DNA of 54,408 nucleotides from Thermoanaerobaculales bacterium. Its GTDB lineage: Bacteria > Acidobacteriota > Thermoanaerobaculia > Thermoanaerobaculales > Sulfomarinibacteraceae. Both the position numbers and the translations under genes were made by a program. The stretch covers positions 1-54,408 of the forward strand of contig JARFRM010000045.1 of the NCBI GenBank assembly GCA_029287235.1. Reading direction: 5' to 3'. The number at the start of each line of letters is the position of its first letter. The first letter of the stretch is position 1. The notes beneath the pieces were generated by a model. It saw nothing but the letters and a program-made list of their open reading frames with translations. It did not search any database and had not been told where the DNA came from. Of the stretch, positions 38,920 through 46,773 are shown piece after piece.

Positions 38920-39162
38920 TTCGCAACGCCGATTGACGCGTACGAGCTCGCGCCGGGGCTCGAGAACAACCCTCAACAGCGTGTGAGCCTGGAGTCGAAC
39001 GAAGGGAATTTCCTATCCTTCATCCTCTCTCTCGGCTTCAACTGGTGGCTCACCGGGTACCTCAACTTGAGCCTCAACTATCGGCACACCATGCACGATC
39101 GATTCGATGAGAAGGGGACCTCGGATGGCGTCAACGTGAGGTTGCTGCTGGTGTTGGAATGA
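38920..39162 (+). pseudogene. Outer-membrane porin, 3' fragment
   Basis: There is no start codon. The frame reads DAYELAPGLENNPQQRVSLE, FLSFILSLGFNWWLTGYLNL, SLNYRHTMHDRF and DGVNVRLLLVLE before TGA at 39160-39162. The alternating aromatic strand pattern and the ending resemble the last strands of OprP/OprO-type porins. An in-frame stop at 38917 shows that the upstream part is gone. Confidence 0.6.
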
Positions 39163-39210
39163 GATCCTCCCAACCGCCCGCCCGTTACGGGTGCCAGGAT
39201 CGACATTTTT

Positions 39211-39367
39211 GAAGGGTGCCACTTGAAGGGTGCCGAAGGAAGGGTGCCACCGTGGAAGGAAGGAAGGGTGCCACTGATCACGATCTAACAACAGTCACCT
39301 TGATGGACCTTGCGTTGTGAGGTTGTGATCAGTGCCACCCATGCACCCGTGATCAGTGCCACCCATG
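39211..39367. repeat. REP-like direct and inverted repeats
   Basis: GAAGGGTGCC occurs four times (39211, 39225, 39239, 39263). GTGATCAGTGCCACCCATG occurs twice (39325-39343 and 39349-39367). The sequence at 39266-39281 is the reverse complement of the latter with one mismatch. This resembles REP elements near RAYT transposases, but no RAYT gene is present. Confidence 0.65.
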
Positions 39368-39573
39368 GGCGTCACCACGACGTCGACCCAACGGCTCACC
39401 TCCACGCTCTTGCCATAGCCCGTCGGCGCGGCGACCAGGGTCAGGGGGGTGAGCAAACCGCCATTCAACCGCTCGTGGAGGCGCTGCCGATGGAAAATGT
39501 CGGCACCCACCCGCGGGCGATGGAGTTTGGTCCGCAGAATCGGGTCACGGCCAAGCGGATCTGACGGTGTCAT
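39295..39573 (-). pseudogene. LuxR/MalT-type regulator, 5' fragment
   Basis: From the ATG at 39573 the minus frame reads DPILRTKLHRPRVGADIFHR, QRLHERLNGGLLTPLTLVAA and PTGYGKSVEVSRW. This is the N-terminal ATP-binding start of MalT-like LuxR regulators with an intact Walker A (APTGYGKS). The gene is cut after about 60 codons exactly where the GTGATCAGTGCCACCCATG repeats begin; family members have about 900 residues. Confidence 0.68.
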
Positions 39574-39651
39574 CCCAAAACGGTCCTCAGTTTCTGAGGT
39601 ACTCTGACATCCTACTCCATTCGTTCTACTGTCACCGGAAACCGGAGGTGA

Positions 39652-39996
39652 TTGACCTTCAAATCTCGGGCGATGGTGCTGAAGTACTCCCCGAAGAACA
39701 GCTACCACCTGGGAGCTCGCTACACGACCCGCAGGGCGCTCGGCGGGCGATTCTCCTTGGGCGGCTCGGTCAGCGGCAGGAGCAAGCACTACTTGAGTGC
39801 GTGCAACAACGAGGGCGGGTCACAGGAGCCCTGCACCCTGGTCGATGCATTCGTGGCCTACGAGACCCTGGACGGCCGCTGGCGCCTCAGCCTCAACGGC
39901 GAAAACCCGACCGACGAGGTCTACCTCACCGGAGCCCTCTACAGCGCCGCGCTGCGAATGTCGCCTGGTTTTTTGAACCCGCCTCGACGTTTCTCG
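39652..39996 (+). pseudogene. TonB-dependent receptor, 3' fragment
   Basis: The frame reads KYSPKNSYHLGARYTTRRAL, GGRFSLGGSVSGRSKHYLSA, DAFVAYETLDGRWRLSLNGE and YLTGALYSAALRMSPGFLNP PRRF. These are the last barrel strands of a TonB receptor (about 110 residues of over 700). The terminal strand is followed by unrelated DNA, and the frame runs on to 40305 through R repeat copy 2. Confidence 0.65.
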
Positions 39997-40184
39997 CTCT
40001 CAAGTATTGACCAGCCCCTGGAGCGCGGCCCACGCGCCGGTGCCAAGCAGAATGGGCACGTGCACGCTTCCACATCTGGCTTTCCACTCCGATGTAGTAC
40101 CGCTGTTTTTGAGGTCAAAGGTTCAATGCGCATCTTTATAGGAGTGATTCGGCGTAAATACAACGACTCCGTCGACTTAGAGGA

Positions 40185-40258
40185 GGTCGTATATATGAAT
40201 GGTTGCGGGGGCCCGCACTCGAGATATATACGACCTTGGCTCGATCAGGATTTGTCTG
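40185..40258 (+). repeat. R repeat copy 2, complete, in a 12-bp palindrome
   Basis: GGTCGTATATAT (40185-40196) and ATATATACGACC (40224-40235) are perfect inverted arms. Inside them TGCGGG (40204-40209) and CCCGCA (40212-40217) form a second stem, so the copy can fold into a long cruciform. The right flank TTGGCTCGATCAGGATTTGT continues to 40258. It ends 100 bases before the first DUF4143 gene. The minus strand again ends CCCCCGCAACC. Confidence 0.75.
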
Positions 40259-40320
40259 AAATAGAATGGTTTGTGGTTCTGATGCCTGATAGCATTCCGT
40301 GGTGATTGACACTGAAAATG

Positions 40321-40349
40321 TTGACAAATCATCAGTAGCGATGCAATAT
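40321..40349 (+). promoter_or_regulatory. Promoter of DUF4143 gene 1
   Basis: TTGACA (40321-40326), 17 bases, CAATAT (40344-40349). The ATG is 8 bases after the -10 box, so the mRNA should be leaderless or nearly so. Confidence 0.65.
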
Positions 40350-40357
40350 ACCCAGAT

Positions 40358-41542
40358 ATGTGGATTCCAAGGGAACTCAACGCCGCGCTTGTTGACGCGG
40401 CCTCGACTCGGTCAGCGGTGGTGCTGACTGGCTGCCGCCAGGCCGGCAAGACCAGTCTTCTGGTCAAGTCGTTCCCCGAACACACGTACGTCTCGCTCGA
40501 TATTCCTATGGTTGCGGCAGAGGCAGAGCACTCGGGCGGTGAGTTCCTCAGGAAATACCCCCCGCCGATCATCGTTGACGAGGTTCAGTACGCTCCGAAC
40601 CTGCTGCGTCACGTCAAGGCTGATATCGACATCCATCGAGACAAGACCGGGCGGTTCCTGATCACCAGTTCTCAGGACTTCTCGTTGATGAAAGGTGTCA
40701 CCGAGAGTCTCGCCGGACGCAGTTCGGTGCTGACCCTGCACTCCGTTTCCTCCAGGGAGTACGAGGCATGGTCGGGAAGGACCCTCGACAGGGACGCCGT
40801 TGTCGAGTGGATGCTCATGGGTGGTTACCCCGAACTGCACAGCAGGGGGCTGGATGCCGAGCGGTTCTACGGTGACTATCTTGCCACCTATCTCGAGCGC
40901 GATGTCCGATCGACCCTCGGTGTGCGAAGCCTCAGAGACTTTGACCGTTTCATGAGGCTCTGCGCGGCGCGCACCGGCCAGCTCGTCTCGTACAGCTCCC
41001 TGGCGACCGACCTCGGCGTCAGCCCGAACACGGTGAAGAGCTGGCTGTCGGTTCTCAACGCATCGAATATCGTGTTTCTCCTTGAGCCCTACTTCGAAAA
41101 CCTCGGTAGGAGGATCGTCAAGACCCCGAAGCTCTATTTCCTGGATACAGGCCTGTGCAGCTATCTCCTGGGTGCGAGGACCTCGGAAGACCTCCTTCGA
41201 AGTCCGATGCTGGGAGCGATCTTCGAGACTCACGTATTGGGTCAGATCATCAGGCACTTTGCGAATCAGGGTCGCCGCCGCGAGATGTACTTCTACCGCG
41301 ACCATCACGGCCGCGAGGTCGATTTCCTCCTTCCTGCGGCGGGCCGGTTCGAACTCATCGAATGCAAGTGGGCGGAATCGCCCGGATCAACACAACGCGG
41401 CTTTTTGGAGCTCGAGTCACTGGTCGGTCCTGACCGAATCATCTCGCAGACCATCGTGACCCCGGATCCCGGGTCGAGGCGAGCGTCTGAGAAGGTCACC
41501 ATCGCCGACAGTGTGGGTTTGGATTTCATTTCGAGTCCCTGA
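40358..41542 (+). CDS. AAA ATPase with DUF4143 domain, paralogue 1
   Basis: The 394-residue protein has Walker A GCRQAGKT (25-32), Walker B IIVDEVQ (71-77), a sensor-like GRFLITSSQ and LAGRSSVLTLHSVSSREY. A winged-helix region (LATDLGVSPNTVKSWLSVL) and the DUF4143 C-terminus follow (KLYFLDTGLCSYLLGA, then HGREVDFLLPAAGRFELIECKW). The D..ExK pattern resembles a PD-(D/E)XK nuclease core. The function of this family is unproven. The gene is flanked on both sides by R repeat copies, has its own near-consensus promoter and apparently no 5' leader. Confidence 0.9.
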   Translation: MWIPRELNAALVDAASTRSAVVLTGCRQAGKTSLLVKSFPEHTYVSLDIPMVAAEAEHSGGEFLRKYPPPIIVDEVQYAPNLLRHVKADIDIHRDKTGRFLITSSQDFSLMKGVTESLAGRSSVLTLHSVSSREYEAWSGRTLDRDAVVEWMLMGGYPELHSRGLDAERFYGDYLATYLERDVRSTLGVRSLRDFDRFMRLCAARTGQLVSYSSLATDLGVSPNTVKSWLSVLNASNIVFLLEPYFENLGRRIVKTPKLYFLDTGLCSYLLGARTSEDLLRSPMLGAIFETHVLGQIIRHFANQGRRREMYFYRDHHGREVDFLLPAAGRFELIECKWAESPGSTQRGFLELESLVGPDRIISQTIVTPDPGSRRASEKVTIADSVGLDFISSP

Positions 41543-41587
41543 ACGGGATTCAACGTTGGCTCAGCCAACACGAATCCTGCCCCCGGT

Positions 41588-41612
41588 TTGAAGCAGCCAA
41601 ACGCTGCTTCAA
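41588..41612 (+). terminator. Hairpin after DUF4143 gene 1
   Basis: TTGAAGCAG (41588-41596) and CTGCTTCAA (41604-41612) form a perfect 9-bp stem with a 7-base loop, 45 bases past the stop. No T-run follows. Confidence 0.5.
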
Positions 41613-41694
41613 GAGCACAACCAGCACAAGAAAAGCGCGGCGCCGATGGGTTTCTCTTGGCGACCTGACGACTTCGTCGGGGATTGGACCCCAT

Positions 41695-41763
41695 CAGCGA
41701 ACGCCCACTACCGTTCTCGCCGAACGAGAACGGTGTGGCCGAACCGCTGCTGTGGCCGGGTTT
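41695..41763. repeat. Module S copy 1
   Basis: CAGCGAACGCCCAC (41695) followed by a perfect hairpin (CCGTTCTCG 41711-41719 / CGAGAACGG 41725-41733) and then GTGTGGCCGAACCGCTGCTG to TGGCCGGGTTT. The outer parts recur downstream of the second DUF4143 gene at 51562-51630, with a different middle. Confidence 0.7.
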
Positions 41764-41764
41764 A

Positions 41765-41794
41765 CTGTGGATTGTCGAGGACGCCAATCCACAG
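41765..41794. repeat. Perfect 10-bp hairpin
   Basis: CTGTGGATTG (41765-41774) and CAATCCACAG (41785-41794) with a 10-base loop. It is the third of four hairpins stacked between 41588 and 41841. Confidence 0.6.
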
Positions 41795-41801
41795 CGACCA
41801 T

Positions 41802-41841
41802 CAAACGCAAAAAGGGCCGCCGGATGGCGGCCCTGCGTTTG
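41802..41841 (-). terminator. Terminator adjoining R repeat copy 3
   Basis: CAAACGCA/TGCGTTTG (8 bp) outside GGGCCGCC/GGCGGCCC (8 bp). Read on the minus strand it directly follows ...CAACCA and has TTTTT after the GC stem, a classic intrinsic terminator. Confidence 0.65.
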
Positions 41842-41842
41842 C

Positions 41843-41882
41843 TGGTTGCGGGGGAGCGCAATCGAGATATATACGACCTTGG
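41843..41882 (+). repeat. R repeat copy 3
   Basis: TGGTTGCGGGGGAGCGCAAT then CGAGATATATACGACCTTGG. The central stem has changed to TGCG...CGCA but still pairs, a compensated change relative to copies 1 and 2. The minus strand ends CCCCCGCAACCA. Confidence 0.75.
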
Positions 41883-42002
41883 CAGAATCTCCATCATATT
41901 CTAAATAAGCAATTTATGAGGCATTGGGGCTTCCTGTCACGTTCAGCCAAATGACGCCATCGGTGTGGGCTCGCACTTCGGGAGGAATCTCGCCTCGCAT
42001 CC
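41883..42002. other. Intergenic, nothing recognised
   Basis: An AT-richer stretch between R copy 3 and the Rieske-ThDP gene, with no gene or clear signal. Confidence 0.4.
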
Positions 42003-44057
42003 TCATACGAGGTCGGCGTCGGTCATGACCTCGACGGTGGCGGGCCCGTCGTGGGCGAGGGCTTGTTCGAGGGCTGCGCCGAGCTCCGAGGCTTTCTCGA
42101 CCCGGATGCCCAGACCGCCGCACGAGCTCACGTAGTCGGCAATGTTGGGATTGGTGAGGGAAGTCTGCCAGACCGACCACCGGCCGGCCCGCTGTTCCTT
42201 GCTGATCTTGCCCAGCTCATGGTTGTTGAGCAACACGTGGGTGATGTTCATGGCGTGGCGAACGGCCGTGTTCACCTCCCACGGGTACTGGCCGAAGCCG
42301 CCGTCGCCAGTGACACAGATGACCGGCCGGTCGGCGAAGCGGCGCCAGAACTCGTCCATGCTGACTCGGTGGGCGCGGGTGGCGGCCCAGGCTCCCAGAG
42401 CAGCCGGGTAGCCGAAACCGATGGAGCCCAGATAACCCGACATCAAGACCGCCTGTCGGCCCGAGGCTTCGAAGTAGCGGCCGAAGCTATATGTGTTGTT
42501 GCCGACATCGACGGCGATGATCGCATCCACCGGCACGAGGCGGTTCATGGCGTCGAAGACGGCGATCGAGCTCACCCCCGCCTCGGAGGGGTCAGCCAGC
42601 CGGCTCGCCTTCTCCTGCCGCCAGATCCGCCAGCGTTCGGCGATCTCGGAGCGATGATCCAGCGAACGGTGCTCCCCGGCCACGGAGGTGAGCATCTCTC
42701 GCGCGGTTTCGCCGATCTCTCCCCAGAGGGGGTAGTCGATCTTGTGGAAGCGGGCCAGCTGGGAGCGATCGGAGTCCACTTGGATGGTGGGTTTCTTCGG
42801 GGTCATCCCCGTGTGGTTGCTGAAGGAGACGCCGAAGACCAGCATCAGATCGCACTCGTTCATGAACCAGCTGGCGATGGGGGTCCCCGAGCGGCCGAGC
42901 ACCCCACATCCCAGTGGATGTCCGGGCCGACCGGGCATGTCGGGGTCAGGGTGGTCGCCGATGATGCCCTTGCCCTTGAAGGTGGTGAGCACCGGGCAGG
43001 AGAGCTCTTCGGCCAAAGCAGTGACGGCTTTCATCTCGAAGCGGGCGCCGTGGCCGACCACGATGATCGGCCGCTGTACTTTCTTCAACATCTCCACCGC
43101 GCGGTCCAGGCTCTCGGCGGACGGGCGAATCCTGGGATCGCCGAAGCGTCCGGCCGGTGAGCCGGCCTTGGCCCCCTCACTGGCGGGCAAGGTCTGGGTG
43201 TCGTCGGGGAAGATGATGTGGGCGACCTGCCGATCGTTGATCGCCGTCTTGATGGCGTTGCCCATGAGCTCGGCGTGATTCGAGCCCGGCAGGCACAGGT
43301 GGGAGAAGGCGGCGACGGAGCTGAAGGCCTCCTTGAGTGGGAGCTCCTGGAAGGCGCCCGGGCCGAAGACTTGCTGATTGACCTGGCCGGTGAGTGCCAG
43401 CAGCGGAGCACGATCGACCTTGGCGTCCCAGCAACCGGTGAGGAGATTGGTGGCTCCGGGTCCGGCGATGGTGAGACAGGCGGCGGGTCGAGCGGTGAGC
43501 TTGCCGAAGGCGCTGGCGGCGAAGGCGGCGGCCCCCTCGTGGCGGATGCCGATGTACTCCAGCTCCCCGGCCTTCGTGCGGCGACGGATCGCGTCGGCCA
43601 AACCCAGGTTGGAGTGACCCACCATGCCGAAGACCGACGTCACCCCCCAGGCCACCATGGTTTCGGCCATCACGTCGGTGATCGTGCGCGTGTGAGTCTC
43701 CTCCGCCTCCAGTCCAACGAACACCTCGCCGTCGCGGACTTCCACCGGGTAGGTTGGGATACCGTCGTCGTAGCCCCCTGGTGGCTTGCCGGTCACGGGA
43801 TCGAAATCCCAACCGTGCCAAGGGCAGCGGAGGTAGCAGTCGCCCTTGTCATCGCGTTCGATGGAGCCCTCTCCAAGGGGGCCGCCCTGGTGCGGGCAAT
43901 GGTTGTCGAGCGCCGAGAACCTGCCCTCCACATGGGTCAGACAGATCTGCACGACGGAGTCTCCGCGCTCAACGGCGACTGTCTTGACTCGACCTTCCGG
44001 CAGATCTTCGACATGAGCGACTCGGGTCCAGGCGAGTTCGGCGGTCTTTCCCGTCAT
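42003..44057 (-). CDS. Rieske [2Fe-2S] domain fused to a ThDP-dependent enzyme
   Basis: The start at 44057 begins a Rieske domain (about 1-110) with CPH (C54, H56) and CPWH (C78, H81), the four 2Fe-2S ligands. A short acidic linker leads to a full ThDP enzyme of the acetolactate synthase/pyruvate oxidase class. Its motifs are GVTSVFGMVGHSNLGL, RHEGAAAFAASAF (catalytic Glu), the central domain and the ThDP motif GDGGFGQYPWEV...NN. At 684 residues it equals the sum of the two. Rieske fused directly to a ThDP decarboxylase or oxidase suggests electron transfer from the carbanion intermediate. The substrate is unknown. A divergent LysR gene follows. Confidence 0.88.
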   Translation of the reverse strand: MTGKTAELAWTRVAHVEDLPEGRVKTVAVERGDSVVQICLTHVEGRFSALDNHCPHQGGPLGEGSIERDDKGDCYLRCPWHGWDFDPVTGKPPGGYDDGIPTYPVEVRDGEVFVGLEAEETHTRTITDVMAETMVAWGVTSVFGMVGHSNLGLADAIRRRTKAGELEYIGIRHEGAAAFAASAFGKLTARPAACLTIAGPGATNLLTGCWDAKVDRAPLLALTGQVNQQVFGPGAFQELPLKEAFSSVAAFSHLCLPGSNHAELMGNAIKTAINDRQVAHIIFPDDTQTLPASEGAKAGSPAGRFGDPRIRPSAESLDRAVEMLKKVQRPIIVVGHGARFEMKAVTALAEELSCPVLTTFKGKGIIGDHPDPDMPGRPGHPLGCGVLGRSGTPIASWFMNECDLMLVFGVSFSNHTGMTPKKPTIQVDSDRSQLARFHKIDYPLWGEIGETAREMLTSVAGEHRSLDHRSEIAERWRIWRQEKASRLADPSEAGVSSIAVFDAMNRLVPVDAIIAVDVGNNTYSFGRYFEASGRQAVLMSGYLGSIGFGYPAALGAWAATRAHRVSMDEFWRRFADRPVICVTGDGGFGQYPWEVNTAVRHAMNITHVLLNNHELGKISKEQRAGRWSVWQTSLTNPNIADYVSSCGGLGIRVEKASELGAALEQALAHDGPATVEVMTDADLV

Positions 44058-44216
44058 GGAGTTTCTTCTCCGATCATGTTCTCTGGCGGGCGTAGCTCCG
44101 GCGAACGCCACGCCGGTCAACTACGCTGCCGCCGATTCCGGATCTTCCCTCACTTCAACCCACAATGGCACCGCCGTAATCCGCGCCCAGGTCATGAATC
44201 TGATCGCCCTGGTGGA

Positions 44217-45098
44217 CTACGTCTTCACCGCCAGAGCCAGGCGGTCGACCGCCAGTCGAACCTTGAGGCTGAGGTGGCGACTGTGGGGAAATACAGCCCA
44301 GATGCCGAGCGGTTCGGCTTCAAAATGTTCCAGCAATCTCACGAGTCGCCCTTCGGCAATATCCTCCCCGACATAGAAGTCCGGCAACCATGCGATTCCC
44401 AGTCCTGCCCGAGCTGCGCCGAGAAGAGCGTCGCCGGAGTCCGCCCTGATGGGGCCTCGGACGTTGATGGTGACTCCATCGGAAAATCGCCACGCCGAGC
44501 CGGCGGCCTGCTGCGAATAGAGGAGGCAACTGTGATTCATGAGGTCAGCCGGTTTCCCTGGTGGCGTGCACCGTTCGAGGTACGCGGGCGCCCCGCAGAC
44601 CACTCGCCGGGTGTCGCCCAGCCGCTTCGCGATCATGGTCGAGTCGGCGAGGTCGCCGATGCGAACGACCAGGTCGAAGCCCTCGTTCACGAGATCGACA
44701 TAGCGATCGGTGAAACTCAGGTCGAGCTCGAGCCCTGGGTGCTCTTCGACCAGCTGGAAAAGCAGTCCTGCAACAACCCGTTGGCCATAGGCCACGGGCA
44801 CGCTGACCCTCAGTCGGCCCTGAGGGGTGACCTGCTGGAGCGCAGCCGCCGCCTCGGCGTCGCGAAGCTCGGCGAGTGCCACAGAGCTTCGCTCATAGAG
44901 CGCTGCTCCCGGATCCGTGAGGGAAAGGCTGCGGGTCGTGCGGTTCAGAAGCCGGACGCCCAGACGCTCCTCGAGACCCTTGACCTGACGGCTGACGCCG
45001 GCCTTGGAACGGCCCATTCGGGCGGCGGCCCGGGTAAAGGATCCAGCATCAACCACGGCGACGAAGGTCTCGAGATCGGAGCGGCTATTGTTGCGCAT
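44217..45098 (-). CDS. LysR family transcriptional regulator
   Basis: The 293-residue protein has an N-terminal winged helix (RSDLETFVAVVDAGSFTRAA, ARMGRSKAGVSRQVKGLEER) and a periplasmic-binding-like effector domain. The class is that of regulators of quinone or oxidoreductase genes. The -10 box lies 8 bases before the start and a perfect palindrome overlaps the start codon, which suggests autorepression. It is divergent from the SnoaL-like/GS-hydroquinone reductase genes, its likely targets. Confidence 0.9.
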   Translation of the reverse strand: MRNNSRSDLETFVAVVDAGSFTRAAARMGRSKAGVSRQVKGLEERLGVRLLNRTTRSLSLTDPGAALYERSSVALAELRDAEAAAALQQVTPQGRLRVSVPVAYGQRVVAGLLFQLVEEHPGLELDLSFTDRYVDLVNEGFDLVVRIGDLADSTMIAKRLGDTRRVVCGAPAYLERCTPPGKPADLMNHSCLLYSQQAAGSAWRFSDGVTINVRGPIRADSGDALLGAARAGLGIAWLPDFYVGEDIAEGRLVRLLEHFEAEPLGIWAVFPHSRHLSLKVRLAVDRLALAVKT

Positions 45099-45108
45099 TA
45101 CGCAACAA
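45088..45108. promoter_or_regulatory. Palindromic operator over the lysR start
   Basis: TTGTTGCG (45088-45095) and CGCAACAA (45101-45108) are perfect inverted arms whose 5-base spacer contains the lysR start codon. Confidence 0.6.
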
Positions 45109-45135
45109 AATATTTCATATTCCGAGTCTTGTCAA
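45107..45135 (-). promoter_or_regulatory. lysR promoter
   Basis: Minus strand TTGACA (45135-45130), 17 bases, TATTTT (45112-45107), 8 bases before ATG at 45098. The palindrome overlaps the -10 and start region. Confidence 0.65.
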
Positions 45136-45203
45136 TTCTCGCTCAACGATGCATGCTGTTCTCAGGCGGAAAAAGCCGCCAAGAAACAATCGGGAGGTAC
45201 CAG

Positions 45204-45578
45204 ATGAGCGAGAAGACATTGCGAAACAGAGTGGACGACCTCAACACCATGATCCAACAGGGACAAATCATGGATGCGATGAACGAGTTCTACGCCGACG
45301 AGGTGGTGATGTCCGAAAACGATGGCGACGCCACGGTCGGTCTCGAGGCCAATCTGGCGCGCGAGAAGGACTTCGTCGACAACACGCAGTGGCACGGCCT
45401 CGAGCTCAAGGACGTTGTGGTCGACGGGGAGACAGCTATGGTTCGGTGGTGGATGGATTTCACGAATGCCCACTACGGCCAACGGCTCGCTTTCACCCAG
45501 GTCGCGTTTCAGAGGTGGCAGGGTGGCAAGATCATCGAGGAGCGCTTCTACTACTCCCCGACACCGGTCCAGGAGTGA
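45204..45578 (+). CDS. SnoaL-like small protein (NTF2 fold)
   Basis: GGGAGG precedes the ATG at 45204. The 124-residue protein has the NTF2-like pattern RVDDLNTMIQQGQIMDAMNE, FYADEVVMSENDGDATVGLE, MVRWWMDFTNAHYGQRLAF and VAFQRWQGGKIIEERFYY. These proteins are isomerases, hydrolases or ligand carriers. It is the first gene of a short rightward group with the hydroquinone reductase (51 bases apart), opposite lysR. Confidence 0.85.
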   Translation: MSEKTLRNRVDDLNTMIQQGQIMDAMNEFYADEVVMSENDGDATVGLEANLAREKDFVDNTQWHGLELKDVVVDGETAMVRWWMDFTNAHYGQRLAFTQVAFQRWQGGKIIEERFYYSPTPVQE

Positions 45579-45628
45579 TCACATTTTCGTAGGTTTTCGA
45601 GCAGTAATTCGGGCTTCAGGAGGATCTC

Positions 45629-46603
45629 ATGGGATTATTGGTAGATGGCAAGTGGCATGACCGCTGGTACGACACGTCGTCAACGGGTGGGCGGTTTGTG
45701 CGCAAGGAGTCATTTTTCCGCGGTCGGGTGGCGGCTGACGGTTCAACCGAATTCCGTCCGGCATCCGGCCGTTATCACCTCTATGTGAGCTACGCCTGCC
45801 CGTGGGCTCACCGGACCCTGATCTACCGAGCCCTCAAGGGCCTGGAGGATCACATATCGGTCTCGGTCGTGAATCCACTCATGTTTGAAAACGGTTGGAC
45901 CTTCGACAGCGGGCCTGGGGTTGTTGCTGATCCTGTTGGCGGCGCGGCCTACCTCCACGAGGTTTACACGAAAGCGATGCCCGACTACTCAGGCCGGGTG
46001 ACGGTGCCGGTTTTGTGGGACCGGGAGAGCGAGACCATCGTCAGCAACGAATCGGCGGAGATCATCCGGTTCTTTGACCGCGAGTTCGATGCCTTGGGCG
46101 CGACAGGACCGCACCTCTGCCCACCGGAACTCGAAGCGGAGATCGATACGATCAATGAGTTCGTCTACACGCGGATCAACAATGGTGTCTACCGGGCCGG
46201 TTTCGCAACCACCCAGGAGGCCTACGACGAAGCGGTGACCGAGCTTTTCGCTGCCCTCGACGAGATCGAGGATCGTCTCGCTCAGAACCGCTATCTGCTC
46301 GGCGACCGCATCACTGAGGCTGACTGGCGCCTGTTCACCACCATGGTCCGGTTCGATGCGGTGTACGTCGGGCACTTCAAATGCAATGTGCGACGCCTTG
46401 TGGACTACCCCAACCTGTGGGGTTGGACCCGCGAGCTCTACCAGATCCCCGGAGTGGCAACCACGGTGCATTTCGACCACATCAAAGACCACTACTACCG
46501 TTCCCACAGCACAATCAACCCCTCAGGAGTCGTACCCGAGGGTCCAATCATCGACTTCAACGAGACCCACGACCGGGGACAGACGCCGAGCGTCCGCAGT
46601 TGA
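45629..46603 (+). CDS. Glutathionyl-hydroquinone reductase (omega-class GST)
   Basis: AGGAGG precedes the ATG. The 324-residue protein carries SYACPWAHRTLIYRALKGLE, with the catalytic Cys at 57 in the CPWAHR motif of GS-hydroquinone reductases (YqjG/ECM4/PcpF type). VPVLWDRESETIVSNESAEIIRFF is the glutathione-binding thioredoxin fold, and the C-terminal helical domain has YLLGDRITEADWRLFTTMVR and FDAVYVGHFKCN. It reduces glutathionyl-hydroquinones to hydroquinones. Together with pirin next to it this indicates quinone handling. Confidence 0.93.
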   Translation: MGLLVDGKWHDRWYDTSSTGGRFVRKESFFRGRVAADGSTEFRPASGRYHLYVSYACPWAHRTLIYRALKGLEDHISVSVVNPLMFENGWTFDSGPGVVADPVGGAAYLHEVYTKAMPDYSGRVTVPVLWDRESETIVSNESAEIIRFFDREFDALGATGPHLCPPELEAEIDTINEFVYTRINNGVYRAGFATTQEAYDEAVTELFAALDEIEDRLAQNRYLLGDRITEADWRLFTTMVRFDAVYVGHFKCNVRRLVDYPNLWGWTRELYQIPGVATTVHFDHIKDHYYRSHSTINPSGVVPEGPIIDFNETHDRGQTPSVRS

Positions 46604-46773
46604 AGAGATGCTAAAACCCTGCTTTCAGATCCTCTGCGGCCGAGAATAATCCAACGGCTGACAGGGCTCGCCGTCGCCGGCGATTCTCAGCAGCAGTGTC
46701 CGTGTACAGCGTCTTGAATACCGCAGACTGCCTCGAGTTGCAGTTGTTTCTTTGGATCCATCTGGAGGTTCAT

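Noticed and set aside
39211..39367. CRISPR array
   Set aside because: The repeat units are 10-19 bases with spacers of 4-15 bases, irregular and partly inverted, and no cas gene is present.
41802..41882. A true tRNA gene at the R repeats
   Set aside because: Only the acceptor-like 3' end and terminator are present. The preceding bases cannot form a T arm with GTTC-type loop, and no anticodon arm is seen.
43218..45578. 786-residue plus-strand frame ending in the SnoaL gene
   Set aside because: Only the last 124 codons are real. The rest is antisense to the Rieske-ThDP and lysR genes, and GGGAGG marks the true start at 45204.
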